DNA of 18,369 bases from the NCBI GenBank assembly GCA_002409725.1, contig DHOI01000019.1, positions 1 through 18,369 on the forward strand, written 5' to 3'. This document shows positions 5,789 through 15,268 of the stretch, piece after piece (positions within the stretch are counted from its first letter, which is position 1; every line of letters begins with the position of its first letter). The notes under the pieces were generated by a model. That model searched no databases. It was not told where the DNA came from and worked only from the letters and a program-made list of their open reading frames with translations. This DNA comes from Christensenella sp. UBA5394 (GTDB lineage Bacteria > Bacillota > Clostridia > Christensenellales > CAG-138). Both the position numbers and the translations under genes were made by a program.

Positions 5789-6409
5789 ATGCCTAGCGTA
5801 GCATTGTATAATATTGCCGGCCAAGAGATCGGCACGGTGAAGCTCAGCGATGAGATCTTCGCCCAGGAAGTCAACCAGGCCGTGCTGCACACCGTAGTGC
5901 GGGCATACCTGGCCAATCAGCGCCAGGGCACCCAGAGCGCCCTCACCCGCGCCGAGGTGCGGGGCGGCGGCATCAAGCCCTGGAGGCAAAAGGGCACCGG
6001 TCGCGCGCGCCAGGGTTCCACCCGCTCCCCCCAGTGGCGGCACGGCGGCGTGGTCTTCGCCCCCAAGCCCCGGGATTACCGCATCAGCATTAACAAAAAG
6101 ATCAAGCGCCTGGCCATGAAGAGCGCCCTCTCCGCCAAGGTGAATGACGGCGGCCTCATCGTGTTTGACGCGTTGGATATCGCAGCTCCCAAAACGAAAG
6201 AGATGATCAAGGTTCTGGACGCCGTCAAGGCCGGCAAGGCCCTGGTGGTGCTCCCCGAGAAGGACGAGATCGTCGAGCGCGCCTCCGGCAACATCCCCAA
6301 TGTGAAGACCACCCTGGTGGGCACCCTCAACGTTTACGAGATCCTCAAATACGATACGCTGATCCTCACCAAGGATTCGCTCGCCAAGATCGAGGAGGTG
6401 TACGCATAA
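5789..6409 (+). CDS. rplD: 50S ribosomal protein L4
   Basis: A 206-residue L4, a 23S rRNA-binding protein whose extended loop lines the peptide exit tunnel. The loop is clear around residues 60-95: [19 protein letters not shown] then [14 protein letters not shown]. The usual WRGGG is WRHGG here, a small change in the loop. The C-terminal half has the Rossmann-like pattern of the family, with ALVVLP near 150-155. In enterobacteria L4 represses its own operon through the leader; this window shows a structured leader, but no L4 site can be proven. The stop overlaps the rplW start by one base (TAATG), which implies translational coupling. Confidence 0.99.
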   Translation: MPSVALYNIAGQEIGTVKLSDEIFAQEVNQAVLHTVVRAYLANQRQGTQSALTRAEVRGGGIKPWRQKGTGRARQGSTRSPQWRHGGVVFAPKPRDYRISINKKIKRLAMKSALSAKVNDGGLIVFDALDIAAPKTKEMIKVLDAVKAGKALVVLPEKDEIVERASGNIPNVKTTLVGTLNVYEILKYDTLILTKDSLAKIEEVYA

Positions 6410-6705
6410 TGCAGAACGCGCACGACATCATCATCAAGCCGGTGCTCAGCGAAAAGAGCTACGACTACCTGGCCCAGAAGGTATATACCTTCATCGTGGA
6501 CAAGAAGGCCAGCAAGACCGAGATCCGCCAGGCCGTCGAGCAGGTATTCGGCGTAAAGGTGGACAGCGTTCATACCGTGAACGCGCTGGGTAAGATGAAG
6601 CGGCAGGGTGCCACCCAGGGTCGCCGTCCCTCCGTAAAGAAGGCCTATGTGAAGCTGAAGAAGGATTCCAAGGGCATCGAGTTCTTCGACAGCATCGCGC
6701 AGTAA
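6409..6705 (+). CDS. rplW: 50S ribosomal protein L23
   Basis: A 98-residue L23, located at the tunnel exit, where it is the docking point for trigger factor and the signal recognition particle. The start region [19 protein letters not shown] holds the family motif IxxPxxSEKS. The central [19 protein letters not shown] and VDSVHTVN segments are typical, as is the basic loop [19 protein letters not shown] near residues 63-81. The ATG shares its A with the rplD stop, so its translation probably depends on ribosomes ending rplD. It precedes rplB by 13 nt. Confidence 0.99.
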   Translation: MQNAHDIIIKPVLSEKSYDYLAQKVYTFIVDKKASKTEIRQAVEQVFGVKVDSVHTVNALGKMKRQGATQGRRPSVKKAYVKLKKDSKGIEFFDSIAQ

Positions 6706-6718
6706 GGAGGCATACACC

Positions 6719-7552
6719 ATGGCAATCAGAAAGATCAAACCCACGACCCCCGGCCAGCGCGGCATGACGGTCTCTTCCTTTGAGGAGATCACCTGCACCA
6801 CGCCGGAGCGCTCCCTCCTGGAAGACCTGAAGTCCTCCGGCGGCCGCAACAAGGCCGGTCGCATCACAGTTCGCCACCGCGGCGGCGGCGCCAAGCGCAA
6901 GTACCGCATCATCGACTTCAAGCGCAACAAGGACGGCGTGCCCGCCACGGTCGCTACCATCGAATACGACCCCAACCGCAGCGCCAACATTGCCCTGCTG
7001 CACTATGCCGACGGCGAAAAGCGCTACATCATCGCGCCTTTGGGCCTCAGCGTGGGCGATCAACTGCTCTCCGGCGAGGGTGCGGATATCAAGATCGGCA
7101 ACGCTCTGCGCATTAAGAACATCCCCGTGGGCACCATGATTCACTGCATCGAGATCAAGCCCGGCAAGGGCGCGCAGATGGTCCGCTCCGCGGGCAACGC
7201 CGCGCAGCTGATGGCCAAGGAGGGCAATTATGCCCAGGTGCGCTTGCCCAGCGGCGAGGTTCGCAAGATCCCCATGGAGGCCAAGGCCACCATCGGTCAG
7301 GTGGGCAACGTAGACCATGGCAACATCATGCTGGGCAAAGCGGGCCGCAACCGCCATCTGGGCTTCCGCCCGGCCGTGCGCGGCTCCGCAATGAACCCCT
7401 GCGACCACCCGCACGGTGGCGGCGAGGGCAAGTGCCCCGTGGGCCGTCCGGGCCCCGTAACCCCTTGGGGCAAGCCTGCCCTGGGTTATAAGACCCGCAA
7501 GACCAAGAACGTCAACGACAAGTTCATCGTCCGCCGCAGGGACGGTAAGTGA
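6719..7552 (+). CDS. rplB: 50S ribosomal protein L2
   Basis: A 277-residue L2 of normal length. It is needed for subunit joining and for peptidyl-transferase activity, and it binds domain IV of 23S rRNA. The start [18 protein letters not shown], the middle [20 protein letters not shown] and the C-terminal [10 protein letters not shown] with its conserved His residues are all present. Just before that motif the sequence reads [11 protein letters not shown], where most homologues have Val for this Cys, a mild oddity. The gene ends with tandem stops (TGA TAG). The ribosome site AAGGAGG is at 6704-6710. It precedes rpsS by 18 nt. Confidence 0.99.
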   Translation: MAIRKIKPTTPGQRGMTVSSFEEITCTTPERSLLEDLKSSGGRNKAGRITVRHRGGGAKRKYRIIDFKRNKDGVPATVATIEYDPNRSANIALLHYADGEKRYIIAPLGLSVGDQLLSGEGADIKIGNALRIKNIPVGTMIHCIEIKPGKGAQMVRSAGNAAQLMAKEGNYAQVRLPSGEVRKIPMEAKATIGQVGNVDHGNIMLGKAGRNRHLGFRPAVRGSAMNPCDHPHGGGEGKCPVGRPGPVTPWGKPALGYKTRKTKNVNDKFIVRRRDGK

Positions 7553-7570
7553 TAGGGAAAGGAGAACAGC

Positions 7571-7852
7571 ATGAGCAGGTCAGTCAAAAAAGGCCCGTTT
7601 GTTGAAGCGCGTTTGATCAAACGCATTCAGGATATGAACACCAGCGGCAAGAAGTCCGTCGTGAAGACGTGGTCCCGGTCCTCCACCATCTTCCCGGATA
7701 TGGTGGGCCACACCATCGCCGTGCATGATGGCCGCAAGCACGTTCCCGTATATATGACCGATGAAATGGTCGGCCACAAGCTGGGCGAGTTCGCCCCCAC
7801 CCGTACCTTCCGGGGCCATCGCGGTTCCGAGAAGAGCAGCGGCGGTAGGTAA
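7571..7852 (+). CDS. rpsS: 30S ribosomal protein S19
   Basis: A 93-residue S19, which forms a complex with S13 in the head of the 30S subunit near the A-site finger. The N-terminus [19 protein letters not shown] and the conserved [17 protein letters not shown] and [16 protein letters not shown] blocks match the family end to end. The length is normal. It starts 18 nt after rplB with AAAGGAGA upstream, and the next gene rplV begins 14 nt after the stop, with AAGGAGGAAG between them. Confidence 0.99.
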   Translation: MSRSVKKGPFVEARLIKRIQDMNTSGKKSVVKTWSRSSTIFPDMVGHTIAVHDGRKHVPVYMTDEMVGHKLGEFAPTRTFRGHRGSEKSSGGR

Positions 7853-7866
7853 GGAGGAAGAAGATT

Positions 7867-8253
7867 ATGGCAACTAGGTCCAGAGAAAAAAGCGCGGCTC
7901 GCCGCGAAAGCGCCGATAAGCGCCCCCGCGCCATCGCCCGCTACGTCCGCATTTCCTCCCGTAAGGTCAAGGCCGTGATCGATCTGATCCGCGGCAAGAG
8001 CGTGAAGGAAGCCCAGGGCATCCTCATGTTCACCCCTAAGGCGGCTGCCGAGCCCGTTTTGAAGCTCCTCAACAGCGCCATGGCCAATGCGGAAAACAAC
8101 CTCGGTCTCTCACCGGACACCCTTTATGTAGCTGAAGTGTTCGCCAACCAGGGCCCCACCCTCAAGCGGTTCCGCCCCCGCGCCCAAGGCCGGGCCAGCC
8201 GCATCCGCAAGCGCTCCAGCCACATTACCGTGATCCTGGATCAGGCCAAGTAA
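7867..8253 (+). CDS. rplV: 50S ribosomal protein L22, N-terminally extended
   Basis: A 128-residue L22, which lines the narrowest part of the peptide exit tunnel with its long beta hairpin. The core starts near residue 22 ([20 protein letters not shown]), and the hairpin and C-terminus read [20 protein letters not shown]. Compared with the shorter Bacillus-type L22 (about 113 residues) there are about 17 extra residues at the N-terminus, rich in Arg, Lys, Ser and Ala. The ATG at 7867 is the only start with a ribosome site (AAGGAGGAAGA), so the extension looks real. It precedes rpsC by 13 nt. Confidence 0.98.
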   Translation: MATRSREKSAARRESADKRPRAIARYVRISSRKVKAVIDLIRGKSVKEAQGILMFTPKAAAEPVLKLLNSAMANAENNLGLSPDTLYVAEVFANQGPTLKRFRPRAQGRASRIRKRSSHITVILDQAK

Positions 8254-8266
8254 GAGGAGGTAAAGT

Positions 8267-8911
<645 letters not shown>

Positions 8912-8925
8912 GGAGGCAAAGAACC

Positions 8926-9363
8926 ATGTTGATGCCTAAAAGAGTCAAGCGCAGGAGAGTGCACCGTGGCCGCATGAAGGGCGAAGCCCATCGCGGTAAC
9001 TTCATCGCCTATGGCGAATATGGCCTTGTGGCACAGACCCCCGGCTGGATCACCAGCAATCAGATCGAGGCGGCCCGTGTTGCCATGACCCGCTACATCA
9101 AGCGCGGCGGCCAGGTATGGATCAAGATCTTCCCGGATAAGCCCGTCTCGCAAAAGCCGGCCGGCACCCGCATGGGCTCCGGTAAAGGCGCGCCCGAATA
9201 TTGGGTGGCAGTCGTCAAGCCCGGCCGCGTGCTCTTTGAGATCGCGGGGGTGAGCGAAGATGTGGCCAAGGAGGCTCTGCGCCTGGCCATGAATAAGCTG
9301 CCCATCAAGAGCAAGATCGCAAAGAAAGTGACCGAGGCAGGAGGCGAGAGCAATGAAGGCTAG
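8926..9363 (+). CDS. rplP: 50S ribosomal protein L16
   Basis: A 145-residue L16, which organises the A-site tRNA elbow region and is a late assembly protein. The N-terminus [19 protein letters not shown] and the blocks [19 protein letters not shown] and [18 protein letters not shown] are diagnostic. The ATG at 8926 follows AAGGAGG at a good distance and matches the family start; the same frame is open back to 8866 inside rpsC, and that part is rejected. The last 11 bases overlap rpmC in another frame, and its codons also supply the ribosome site (AGGAGG, 9339-9344) for rpmC. Confidence 0.99.
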   Translation: MLMPKRVKRRRVHRGRMKGEAHRGNFIAYGEYGLVAQTPGWITSNQIEAARVAMTRYIKRGGQVWIKIFPDKPVSQKPAGTRMGSGKGAPEYWVAVVKPGRVLFEIAGVSEDVAKEALRLAMNKLPIKSKIAKKVTEAGGESNEG

Positions 9364-9553
9364 CGAACTGAGAAAACTATCCACCCAAGAGCTCGCGGCA
9401 AAAGAAAAAGAGCTCAAGGAAGAGCTGTTCAACCTCCGTTTCCAAATGGCGACCGGCCAGCTCACGAACCCCCAGCGCGTCCGCGAATGCAAGAAGGACG
9501 TAGCCCGGGTGAAAACGCTCATCTGCGAGCGCGAGCTCAAGGCTGCCGAGTAA
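9353..9553 (+). CDS. rpmC: 50S ribosomal protein L29
   Basis: A 66-residue L29, a small two-helix protein beside L23 at the tunnel exit. It has the usual start [20 protein letters not shown], the conserved [14 protein letters not shown] near residues 24-37, and the [15 protein letters not shown] segment near 42-56. Almost all of it should be helical coiled coil. It begins inside the end of rplP (11-nt overlap in another frame), a sign of coupled translation, and precedes rpsQ by 21 nt. Confidence 0.99.
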   Translation: MKASELRKLSTQELAAKEKELKEELFNLRFQMATGQLTNPQRVRECKKDVARVKTLICERELKAAE

Positions 9554-9574
9554 GGGTGAAAGGAGGATATCATC

Positions 9575-9832
9575 GTGGAGAACAGAGGCTATCGTAAAAC
9601 CCGCACCGGCATGGTGGTTAGCGACAAGATGGATAAGACCGTCGTCGTAGCGATCAAGACCAAGGTGCGCCATCCCCTCTACGGAAAGATGGTAAACCGC
9701 ACCCGCAAGTTCAAGGCCCATGACGAGGAAAATGCCTGCGGCACCGGCGATACCGTCAAGATCATGGAGACCCGGCGCATTAGCAAAGATAAGCGCTGGC
9801 GCGTGGTCGAAATTATAGAAAAGGCCAAGTAA
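9575..9832 (+). CDS. rpsQ: 30S ribosomal protein S17 (GTG start)
   Basis: An 85-residue S17, an OB-fold protein that binds 16S rRNA early in 30S assembly. The core reads [18 protein letters not shown] (near 10-27), then [20 protein letters not shown] and [20 protein letters not shown], all as expected. The start is GTG at 9575: it stands 8 nt after AAAGGAGGAT, no ATG is present before the conserved core, and Met-Glu-Asn fits family starts. The length is normal. The neighbours are rpmC 21 nt upstream and rplN 19 nt downstream. Confidence 0.98.
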   Translation: MENRGYRKTRTGMVVSDKMDKTVVVAIKTKVRHPLYGKMVNRTRKFKAHDEENACGTGDTVKIMETRRISKDKRWRVVEIIEKAK

Positions 9833-9851
9833 GCCGGAAAGGAGAACCGAT

Positions 9852-10220
9852 ATGATACAGCCCCAAACCCGCCTCAAAGTGGCGGATAACAGCGGCGCCA
9901 AAGAGATCATGTGCATCCGCGTGCTGGGTGGATCCGGCCGCAAGAGCGCCAACATCGGCGACGTGATCGTCGCTTCCGTCAAGTCGGCTTCCCCCGGCGG
10001 CGCGGTCAAGAAGAAAGACGTGGTTCGCGCGGTGATCGTGCGCACGGTTTCCGGCACGCAGCGGCCCGATGGCAGCTACATCCGTTTCGACGATAACGCA
10101 GCCGTCATCATCAACGACCAGAAGCAGCCCCGCGGCACTCGTATCTTCGGGCCCGTCGCGCGCGAACTGCGCGAGAAGGATTACATGAAGATCGTATCCC
10201 TCGCGCCCGAAGTGCTCTAA
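9852..10220 (+). CDS. rplN: 50S ribosomal protein L14
   Basis: A 122-residue L14, which forms an intersubunit bridge and is the binding site of the RsfS silencing factor. The start [20 protein letters not shown] and the strongly conserved [28 protein letters not shown] and DDNAAVIIN segments are all present. The C-terminus [20 protein letters not shown] is typical, and the length is exactly that of most bacterial L14 proteins. The ribosome site AAAGGAGAA lies just before the ATG. It follows rpsQ by 19 nt and precedes rplX by 13 nt. Confidence 0.99.
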   Translation: MIQPQTRLKVADNSGAKEIMCIRVLGGSGRKSANIGDVIVASVKSASPGGAVKKKDVVRAVIVRTVSGTQRPDGSYIRFDDNAAVIINDQKQPRGTRIFGPVARELREKDYMKIVSLAPEVL

Positions 10221-10233
10221 GGGAGGACGCAGA

Positions 10234-10551
10234 ATGAACAAGCTCAATGTCAAAAAAGACGATACCGTCGTCGTCATCGCCGGCAAGGATAAGGGCAAGC
10301 AGGGCAAGATCATGGCCGCTATGCCCAAAGCGGGCCGGGTCGTGGTGCAAAACGCCAATATGATCGTTTGCCACACCAAGCCCCGCAAGCAGGGCGAAAC
10401 GGGCGGCCGCATCAACAAGGAAGGCACCATCGACGCCTCCAACGTGATGCTCGTGTGCCCCAAATGCGGCAAACCCACCCGTGTGGGCCATGCCTATGAG
10501 GGCGATAAAAAGGTCCGCGTTTGCAAGAAGTGCGGCAAGAACATCGACTAA
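10234..10551 (+). CDS. rplX: 50S ribosomal protein L24 with C-terminal Cys4 cluster
   Basis: A 105-residue L24, an assembly-initiator protein with a KOW domain in its first 60 residues ([15 protein letters not shown] near 12-26). The C-terminal part carries CPKCG (Cys75, Cys78) and CKKCG (Cys97, Cys100), spaced as a zinc ribbon. Such cysteines occur in L24 of many anaerobic Firmicutes and are absent from others; zinc binding here is inferred from spacing alone. The ribosome site GGGAGGA precedes the ATG. The gene lies 13 nt after rplN and 17 nt before rplE. Confidence 0.98.
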   Translation: MNKLNVKKDDTVVVIAGKDKGKQGKIMAAMPKAGRVVVQNANMIVCHTKPRKQGETGGRINKEGTIDASNVMLVCPKCGKPTRVGHAYEGDKKVRVCKKCGKNID

Positions 10552-10568
10552 GGCAGGAGGAAAAGAGA

Positions 10569-11186
10569 ATGGCAAAGAAAGATAACGCATCCTCGGCGCC
10601 CGCCAAAAAGAGGCAGCAGGAGGCAGCCAAGCCCTTTACCGAAGCGCCCCGCCTCAAGGTCAAGTATGCCGAAGAAGTAGCGCCCGCGCTGAAGCAGAAG
10701 TTTGGCTATGCAAACACCATGCAGGTGCCCAAGCTCGAAAAAATCGTGCTGAACATGGGCCTCGGCTCCGAAAAGGATAACGCCAAGGGCCTGGAAGTAG
10801 CCGTAAACGAGCTGGCCCTCATCGCCGGCCAAAAGCCCATCGTCACCAAGGCCAAAAAGTCCGTAGCAAACTTTAAGGTTCGCGAGGGCATGAACGTTGG
10901 CGCTAAGGTCACCCTCAGGGGCGATCGCATGTACTACTTTGCGGATAAGCTGATGAACATCGTGCTGCCTCGCGTGCGCGACTTCCGCGGCATTTCCGAC
11001 ACCAGCTTCGACGGCCGTGGCAACTATGCCATGGGCGTGAAGGAGCAGCTGATCTTCCCCGAGATCAACTACGACGACGTCGACAAGGTGCGCGGCATGG
11101 ACATCGTGTTCGTCACCAGCGCCAAAACCGACGAAGAAGCGAAGGAATTGCTCAGTCTCATGGGCATGCCCTTCATCCAGGCTTGA
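10569..11186 (+). CDS. rplE: 50S ribosomal protein L5, N-terminally extended
   Basis: A 205-residue L5, which binds 5S rRNA in the central protuberance and contacts S13 across the subunit interface. The core starts near residue 28 ([18 protein letters not shown]) and continues with [15 protein letters not shown], the loop [20 protein letters not shown], and [18 protein letters not shown] near the end. Most bacterial L5 proteins have about 180 residues; here about 25 Lys/Ala/Gln-rich residues come first. The extension looks real, because the ATG at 10569 follows GGCAGGAGGAAAAG and no Met lies between it and the core. The open frame back to 10521 lies inside rplX and is rejected. Confidence 0.98.
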   Translation: MAKKDNASSAPAKKRQQEAAKPFTEAPRLKVKYAEEVAPALKQKFGYANTMQVPKLEKIVLNMGLGSEKDNAKGLEVAVNELALIAGQKPIVTKAKKSVANFKVREGMNVGAKVTLRGDRMYYFADKLMNIVLPRVRDFRGISDTSFDGRGNYAMGVKEQLIFPEINYDDVDKVRGMDIVFVTSAKTDEEAKELLSLMGMPFIQA

Positions 11187-11204
11187 TAAGGAGGAAGAAA
11201 CATC

Positions 11205-11390
11205 GTGGCAAAGACTAGCATGAAAATCAGGCAATCCCGCGAGGCGAAGTACTCCACCCGGGCCTATACCCGCTGCCGCATCTGCGGTCGGCCCCACAGC
11301 GTGCTGCGCAAGTACGGCATCTGCCGCATCTGCTTCCGTGAGATGGCCTACAAGGGCGAGATCCCCGGCGTGCGCAAGGCCAGCTGGTAA
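11205..11390 (+). CDS. rpsN: 30S ribosomal protein S14, zinc-binding type (GTG start)
   Basis: A 61-residue S14 of the short, zinc-containing kind (type Z), found in the head of the 30S subunit. The ligands are CRIC (Cys24, Cys27) and CRIC (Cys40, Cys43), a compact Cys4 site. The C-terminus [18 protein letters not shown] is the family hallmark. Translation starts at GTG 11205: AAGGAGGAAG is 9 nt upstream and the product Met-Ala-Lys-Thr matches homologues. A zinc-free S14 paralogue used in zinc shortage may exist elsewhere, but nothing here shows it. It lies 18 nt after rplE and 26 nt before rpsH. Confidence 0.98.
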   Translation: MAKTSMKIRQSREAKYSTRAYTRCRICGRPHSVLRKYGICRICFREMAYKGEIPGVRKASW

Positions 11391-11416
11391 GCAGACTGTA
11401 GAAAGGAGAACGAATT

Positions 11417-11815
11417 ATGGTAACAACCGATCCCATCGCTGATATGCTCACTCGTATCCGCAATGCTCTCATCGCCAGACACGATGAGGTGGACGTACCC
11501 CTTTCCACGGTCAAGAAGGCCATTGCCGAGATTTTGCTCGAGGAAGGCTACATCAAGGGCTATGACCTCCGGGAGGAGGGCGTGGCCAGGAACATCCACA
11601 TCACCCTAAAATACGGCCCCAACCGCCAGAAGGTCATTACCGGCCTTAAGCGGATCTCTAAGCCCGGCCTGCGGGTCTATGCCCGCAAGGACAACCTGCC
11701 TAAGGTGCTCAACGGGCTGGGCATCGCCGTGCTTTCCACCTCCCGTGGCATCATGACCGACCGGGAAGCCCGCAAGCAGGGCGTAGGCGGCGAAGTGCTG
11801 GCATACATCTGGTAA
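11417..11815 (+). CDS. rpsH: 30S ribosomal protein S8
   Basis: A 132-residue S8, which binds the central domain of 16S rRNA and is required early in assembly. The start [20 protein letters not shown], the middle [20 protein letters not shown] and the C-terminal [20 protein letters not shown] are diagnostic, and the protein ends in [10 protein letters not shown] as usual. In E. coli S8 represses this operon by binding mRNA near the L5 start; I see no convincing copy of that site here. A 76-nt spacer with a hairpin follows, one of only two wide gaps in the array. Confidence 0.99.
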   Translation: MVTTDPIADMLTRIRNALIARHDEVDVPLSTVKKAIAEILLEEGYIKGYDLREEGVARNIHITLKYGPNRQKVITGLKRISKPGLRVYARKDNLPKVLNGLGIAVLSTSRGIMTDREARKQGVGGEVLAYIW

Positions 11816-11825
11816 GCGCTGGAGT

Positions 11826-11847
11826 GGGGAACGGCATGCCGTCCCCC
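11826..11847 (+). other. GC-rich hairpin in the rpsH-rplF spacer
   Basis: GGGGA (11826-11830) and CGG (11832-11834) pair with CCG (11839-11841) and TCCCC (11842-11846), giving eight base pairs with one bulged A and a 4-nt loop. There is no T-run afterwards, so it is unlikely to be a terminator. It stands 46 nt before the rplF start in a 76-nt spacer, while most spacers here are under 25 nt. An RNA processing or stability element, or a protein-binding site, is possible. Confidence 0.35.
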
Positions 11848-11891
11848 AAACAGCCATGTTAAAGCGAAATTTTCATTTGGAGGTGTAACAC

Positions 11892-12431
11892 ATGTCACGA
11901 ATCGGAAAACTTCCGATCAACATCCCTGACGGAGTGACAATCACGGTCGGCGACGATAACACCGTGAATGTTAAAGGCCCCAAGGGCGAACTGAGCGAGA
12001 AGATCTCGCACGAGATGCAGCTCTCCATCGATGACGGCGTCCTCTCCGTAAAGCGGCCCACGGATCAAAAAGAGCACCGGGCGCTGCACGGCCTCTCCCG
12101 CACCCTCATCAACAACATGGTGCTGGGCGTAACGGCCGGCTACCAGAAGAACCTCGACATCGTGGGCGTCGGTTACCGCGCGCAGCTGCAGGGCTTGAAG
12201 CTCGTCCTCAACGTGGGCTATTCCCATCCCGTAGAATTCGACCCGCCCAAGGGCATTTCCTTCGAGGTCCCCACGCCCAACCGTGTGTCCATCAAGGGTA
12301 TCGACAAGCAGCTGGTAGGCCAGCTTGCCGCCGATATCCGCAAGGTACGGCCGCCGGAACCCTACAAGGGCAAGGGCATCAAGTACGAAAACGAGACTGT
12401 GCGCCGCAAAGAAGGCAAGACAGGCAAATAA
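11892..12431 (+). CDS. rplF: 50S ribosomal protein L6
   Basis: A 179-residue L6, which stabilises the GTPase-associated region near the sarcin-ricin loop. It begins [20 protein letters not shown], has the two repeated alpha-beta halves of the family, and ends with the conserved [20 protein letters not shown] before a basic tail. The length is typical. The ribosome site GGAGGTG (11879-11885) is strong, and an independent start is reasonable because the gene follows a 76-nt spacer. It precedes rplR by 22 nt. Confidence 0.99.
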   Translation: MSRIGKLPINIPDGVTITVGDDNTVNVKGPKGELSEKISHEMQLSIDDGVLSVKRPTDQKEHRALHGLSRTLINNMVLGVTAGYQKNLDIVGVGYRAQLQGLKLVLNVGYSHPVEFDPPKGISFEVPTPNRVSIKGIDKQLVGQLAADIRKVRPPEPYKGKGIKYENETVRRKEGKTGK

Positions 12432-12453
12432 GGCGTAGAGAAGGAGTAGCAGT

Positions 12454-12822
12454 ATGATTTCAAAGGTCAATAAAAACGCTGTGCGCAAGGCCAGGCACGA
12501 CCGTACCCGCCGCCACATCGTGGGCACGGGCGAAAGGCCCAGGCTCAATGTATACCGCAGCCTGAACAACATCTACGCCCAAGTCATCGACGACGAGACT
12601 TCCCGCACCCTGGTCACCGCCTCTACGCTGGATGCCGAAATCAAAGCCCAGCTCGGTGGCAAGAACAAGAAGGAAGTATCCAAGCTGGTGGGCGAGCTGG
12701 TCGGCAAGCGCGCCAAGGAAAAGGGCATCGATGAGGTCGTCTTCGATCGCGGCGGTTACCTGTATACGGGCCGCGTTGCGGAGCTGGCCGAAGGCGCCCG
12801 CGCTGCCGGGCTGAAATTCTAA
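12454..12822 (+). CDS. rplR: 50S ribosomal protein L18
   Basis: A 122-residue L18, which with L5 binds 5S rRNA and brings it into the large subunit. The basic N-terminus is followed by the family blocks [38 protein letters not shown] and the C-terminal [20 protein letters not shown]. The length is normal. The ATG at 12454 has AGAAGGAGTAG upstream. The neighbours are rplF 22 nt before and rpsE 10 nt after, with the rpsE ribosome site directly following the stop. Confidence 0.99.
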   Translation: MISKVNKNAVRKARHDRTRRHIVGTGERPRLNVYRSLNNIYAQVIDDETSRTLVTASTLDAEIKAQLGGKNKKEVSKLVGELVGKRAKEKGIDEVVFDRGGYLYTGRVAELAEGARAAGLKF

Positions 12823-12832
12823 GGAGGTAATC

Positions 12833-13336
12833 ATGCAGAAGCGTATCGATGCATCTACATTGGATCTTAAAGAAAGGCTTGTGTCCATCAACCGCGTTGC
12901 CAAGGTTGTCAAGGGCGGCCGTAACTTCCGCTTCTCCGCTTTGATGGTGGTGGGTGACGAGAACGGCCACGTAGGCGTGGGCATGGGCAAGGCGGCGGAG
13001 ATCCCCGAAGCCGTGCGCAAGGGCGTGGAAGACGCCAAGCGCCACATGATCGAGGTTTCCCTGGTAGGCACCAGCATCCCCCACGCCGTGGAGGGCAAGT
13101 TTGGCAAGGGCCACGTGCGCATGCTCCCCGCAGAAGAAGGTACCGGCGTTATCGCGGGCGGTCCCGCCCGTGCGGTGCTTGAGATGGTGGGCGTTAAGGA
13201 TATCCGCACCAAGAGCTATGGCTCCAACAACCCTGCCAACTGCGTGAAGGCCACCATGGACGGCCTGACTCAGCTGCGCACTGCCGAGGAGATCGCCAAG
13301 CTCCGCGGCAAAACCGTAGAAGAGATTCTGGGCTAA
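12833..13336 (+). CDS. rpsE: 30S ribosomal protein S5
   Basis: A 167-residue S5, which helps form the mRNA entry site and affects translational accuracy. The N-terminal double-stranded RNA-binding-like domain contains [20 protein letters not shown] and [20 protein letters not shown]; the C-terminal half has [20 protein letters not shown] and [18 protein letters not shown]. In Gram-positive species, mutations in its first loop give spectinomycin resistance; the loop here looks ordinary. The ribosome site AAGGAGGT is ideal. It starts 10 nt after rplR and precedes rpmD by 12 nt. Confidence 0.99.
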   Translation: MQKRIDASTLDLKERLVSINRVAKVVKGGRNFRFSALMVVGDENGHVGVGMGKAAEIPEAVRKGVEDAKRHMIEVSLVGTSIPHAVEGKFGKGHVRMLPAEEGTGVIAGGPARAVLEMVGVKDIRTKSYGSNNPANCVKATMDGLTQLRTAEEIAKLRGKTVEEILG

Positions 13337-13348
13337 GGGAGGCAAACA

Positions 13349-13528
13349 ATGGCTAATCTGAAAATCACGCTCGTTAAGAGCACCATCGGCGCCCTCAAGG
13401 ATCAGCAGGCAACCGTGAAGGCCCTTGGTCTGCGCAAGACCAACCATACCGTGGTGCAGCCGGATAACGCCTGCATCCGCGGCATGATCTTCAAGGTGAA
13501 GCACCTGGTCAAGGTCGAAGAAGTTTAA
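13349..13528 (+). CDS. rpmD: 50S ribosomal protein L30
   Basis: A 59-residue protein, read directly from the ATG at 13349 to TAA. It begins [20 protein letters not shown], continues through the family core [19 protein letters not shown], and ends with [17 protein letters not shown]. This matches small bacterial L30, a 23S rRNA-binding protein near the 5S rRNA contact. GGGAGGCAA precedes the start. It fits exactly between rpsE and rplO with 12 nt on each side, the usual place for this gene. Confidence 0.98.
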   Translation: MANLKITLVKSTIGALKDQQATVKALGLRKTNHTVVQPDNACIRGMIFKVKHLVKVEEV

Positions 13529-13540
13529 CGGAGGTGCACT

Positions 13541-13981
13541 ATGAAACTACATGAGTTAAGGCCCGTGGAAGGCTCCACGAAAACGCGTAGGCGCGTTGGC
13601 CGCGGCACCGGCTCCGGCATCGGCAAAACCGCCGGCTACGGCCACAAGGGCCAGAAGGCCCGCAGCGGCAGCAAGAAGAACGGCTTTGAAGGCGGCCAGA
13701 TGCCCCTTGCGCGCCGGCTTCCCAAGCGTGGCTTCACCAATATTTTTGCCAAAGAATATACTGTGATCAACATCGACGCCCTCAATAAGCTCGAGAATGG
13801 TGCGGTTGTGACTGCTGAGCTGCTCAAGGCGAACGGCATGATCAGCAAGATCGAGAAAGACGGGCTTAAGGTTCTGGGCCGCGGCGAGCTCACCAAGAAG
13901 CTCGACGTGAAGGCGGCAAAATTCACCGAGTCGGCCCAGAAGGCCATCGAGGCGGCGGGCGGAACTGTTGAGGTGGTCTGA
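13541..13981 (+). CDS. rplO: 50S ribosomal protein L15
   Basis: A 146-residue L15, a late-assembling protein with a long extension reaching into the large subunit. The Gly/Lys/Arg-rich N-terminal third contains [40 protein letters not shown] and [19 protein letters not shown]. The globular C-terminal half has [20 protein letters not shown]. The length is normal. The last base of its TGA is the first base of the secY ATG, so secY is probably translated by coupling. The ribosome site CGGAGGTG is close before the start. Confidence 0.99.
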   Translation: MKLHELRPVEGSTKTRRRVGRGTGSGIGKTAGYGHKGQKARSGSKKNGFEGGQMPLARRLPKRGFTNIFAKEYTVINIDALNKLENGAVVTAELLKANGMISKIEKDGLKVLGRGELTKKLDVKAAKFTESAQKAIEAAGGTVEVV

Positions 13982-15255
13982 TGCTTAAGACCCTCATCAA
14001 CGCCTGGAACATCAAGGATATCCGCACCCGGATGCTATTCACGCTCCTTTTGATCGTGGTCTACCGGTTTGGTTCCTTCATTCCGGTGCCCTTCGTGGAT
14101 GCGGCGCAGCTTTCGGCGGCGGCCTCCCAGTACGATATCCTGGGCTTTCTGAACCTGCTTTCGGGCGGTAACTTCAGCCAGTTCACGATTTTCGCCATGG
14201 GTATCTCGCCCTACATTACAGGCTCGATCATTATCCAGCTCCTCACCATTGCCATCCCCTCTCTGGAGCGGATGTCCAAGGAAGAGGACGGCAGGCAAAA
14301 GATCGAGCGGATCACCCGCTACACGGGCATCGGCCTGGCGCTGGTGCAGAGCATCGGCATCGTGCGTGGCCTGGGTACCAACGTGGTTACTACCACCGCT
14401 TGGTATGCTTATGCCACAATCGGCATCGTTTGCACGGCGGGCACGGCCTTCCTGGTTTGGATGGGTGAACGCATCACCGACAAGGGCGTGGGCAATGGCG
14501 TATCCATGATCATCTTCGCCTCCATCTGCTCGCAGGTGCCGCAAACCATCGTGGCCATTTTCAGCGGTGTGTTCGTTATCGCCAGCTACCAGTGGTGGAT
14601 CTTGCCTGTGCTGCTGATCTTCGTGGTGCTGGTCATCGCGGCTGTTGTGCTGGTGGATAGAGCCGTACGGCGCATCCCCGTGCAGTACGCTAAGCGCGTG
14701 GTAGGCCGCAAGATGTACGGCGGCCAGAGCACCCACATTCCCCTCAAGGCTAATGCCAACGGCGTTATGCCCCTGATTTTGGCGATGACCCTCTTGCAGG
14801 TGCCCGCCATGATCGGCCAGTTCTGGCCGCAGGGCGCGTTTTACGCCTTCTACACCAAGTGGATGACCCCCGGCACCACGGTGACCGGCGCCATCGTCTA
14901 CTATGTGATCTACGCGCTGCTGATCCTGGGCTTTGCCTACTTCTACAGCTCCATCACATTTAACCCGGTGGAGATCAGCAAGAATTTGCAGCAGAATGGC
15001 GGCTTTATCCCGGGTATCCGCCCGGGCAGGCCCACGGGTGAGCATCTGATGAAGATCTCCAACCGTCTGACCATTTTCGGCGCGTTCTTCCTCACGGCCC
15101 TAGCCATTATCCCCACCGTGCTGCTGCACAGCTTTGGGATGAAAAGCCCCTTTGGTCCCACTAGCGTGCTGATTATGGTGAGCGTAGCGCTGGAGTCCAG
15201 CGAGCAGCTGGAATCCCTCATGCTCATGCGGCACTACAAGGGCTTCCTGGGTTAA
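13981..15255 (+). CDS. secY: Protein translocase subunit SecY
   Basis: A 424-residue integral membrane protein that forms the pore of the Sec channel, which moves unfolded proteins across or into the cytoplasmic membrane with SecE, SecG, SecA and ribosomes. About ten hydrophobic segments are visible, for example near residues 19-34, 75-93, 142-161, 173-200, 207-226, 262-280, 304-323, 362-382 and 392-405. Family landmarks are the plug-region NLLSGGNFSQFTIFAMGISP (58-77), the cytoplasmic loop with RRIPVQYAKRVVGRKMYGGQ (230-249), and NPVEISKNLQQNGGFIPGIR (328-347). The C-terminus ends MRHYKGFLG. It overlaps rplO by one base and precedes adk by 13 nt. Confidence 0.99.
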   Translation: MLKTLINAWNIKDIRTRMLFTLLLIVVYRFGSFIPVPFVDAAQLSAAASQYDILGFLNLLSGGNFSQFTIFAMGISPYITGSIIIQLLTIAIPSLERMSKEEDGRQKIERITRYTGIGLALVQSIGIVRGLGTNVVTTTAWYAYATIGIVCTAGTAFLVWMGERITDKGVGNGVSMIIFASICSQVPQTIVAIFSGVFVIASYQWWILPVLLIFVVLVIAAVVLVDRAVRRIPVQYAKRVVGRKMYGGQSTHIPLKANANGVMPLILAMTLLQVPAMIGQFWPQGAFYAFYTKWMTPGTTVTGAIVYYVIYALLILGFAYFYSSITFNPVEISKNLQQNGGFIPGIRPGRPTGEHLMKISNRLTIFGAFFLTALAIIPTVLLHSFGMKSPFGPTSVLIMVSVALESSEQLESLMLMRHYKGFLG

Positions 15256-15268
15256 AAAGGAGGCAAAC

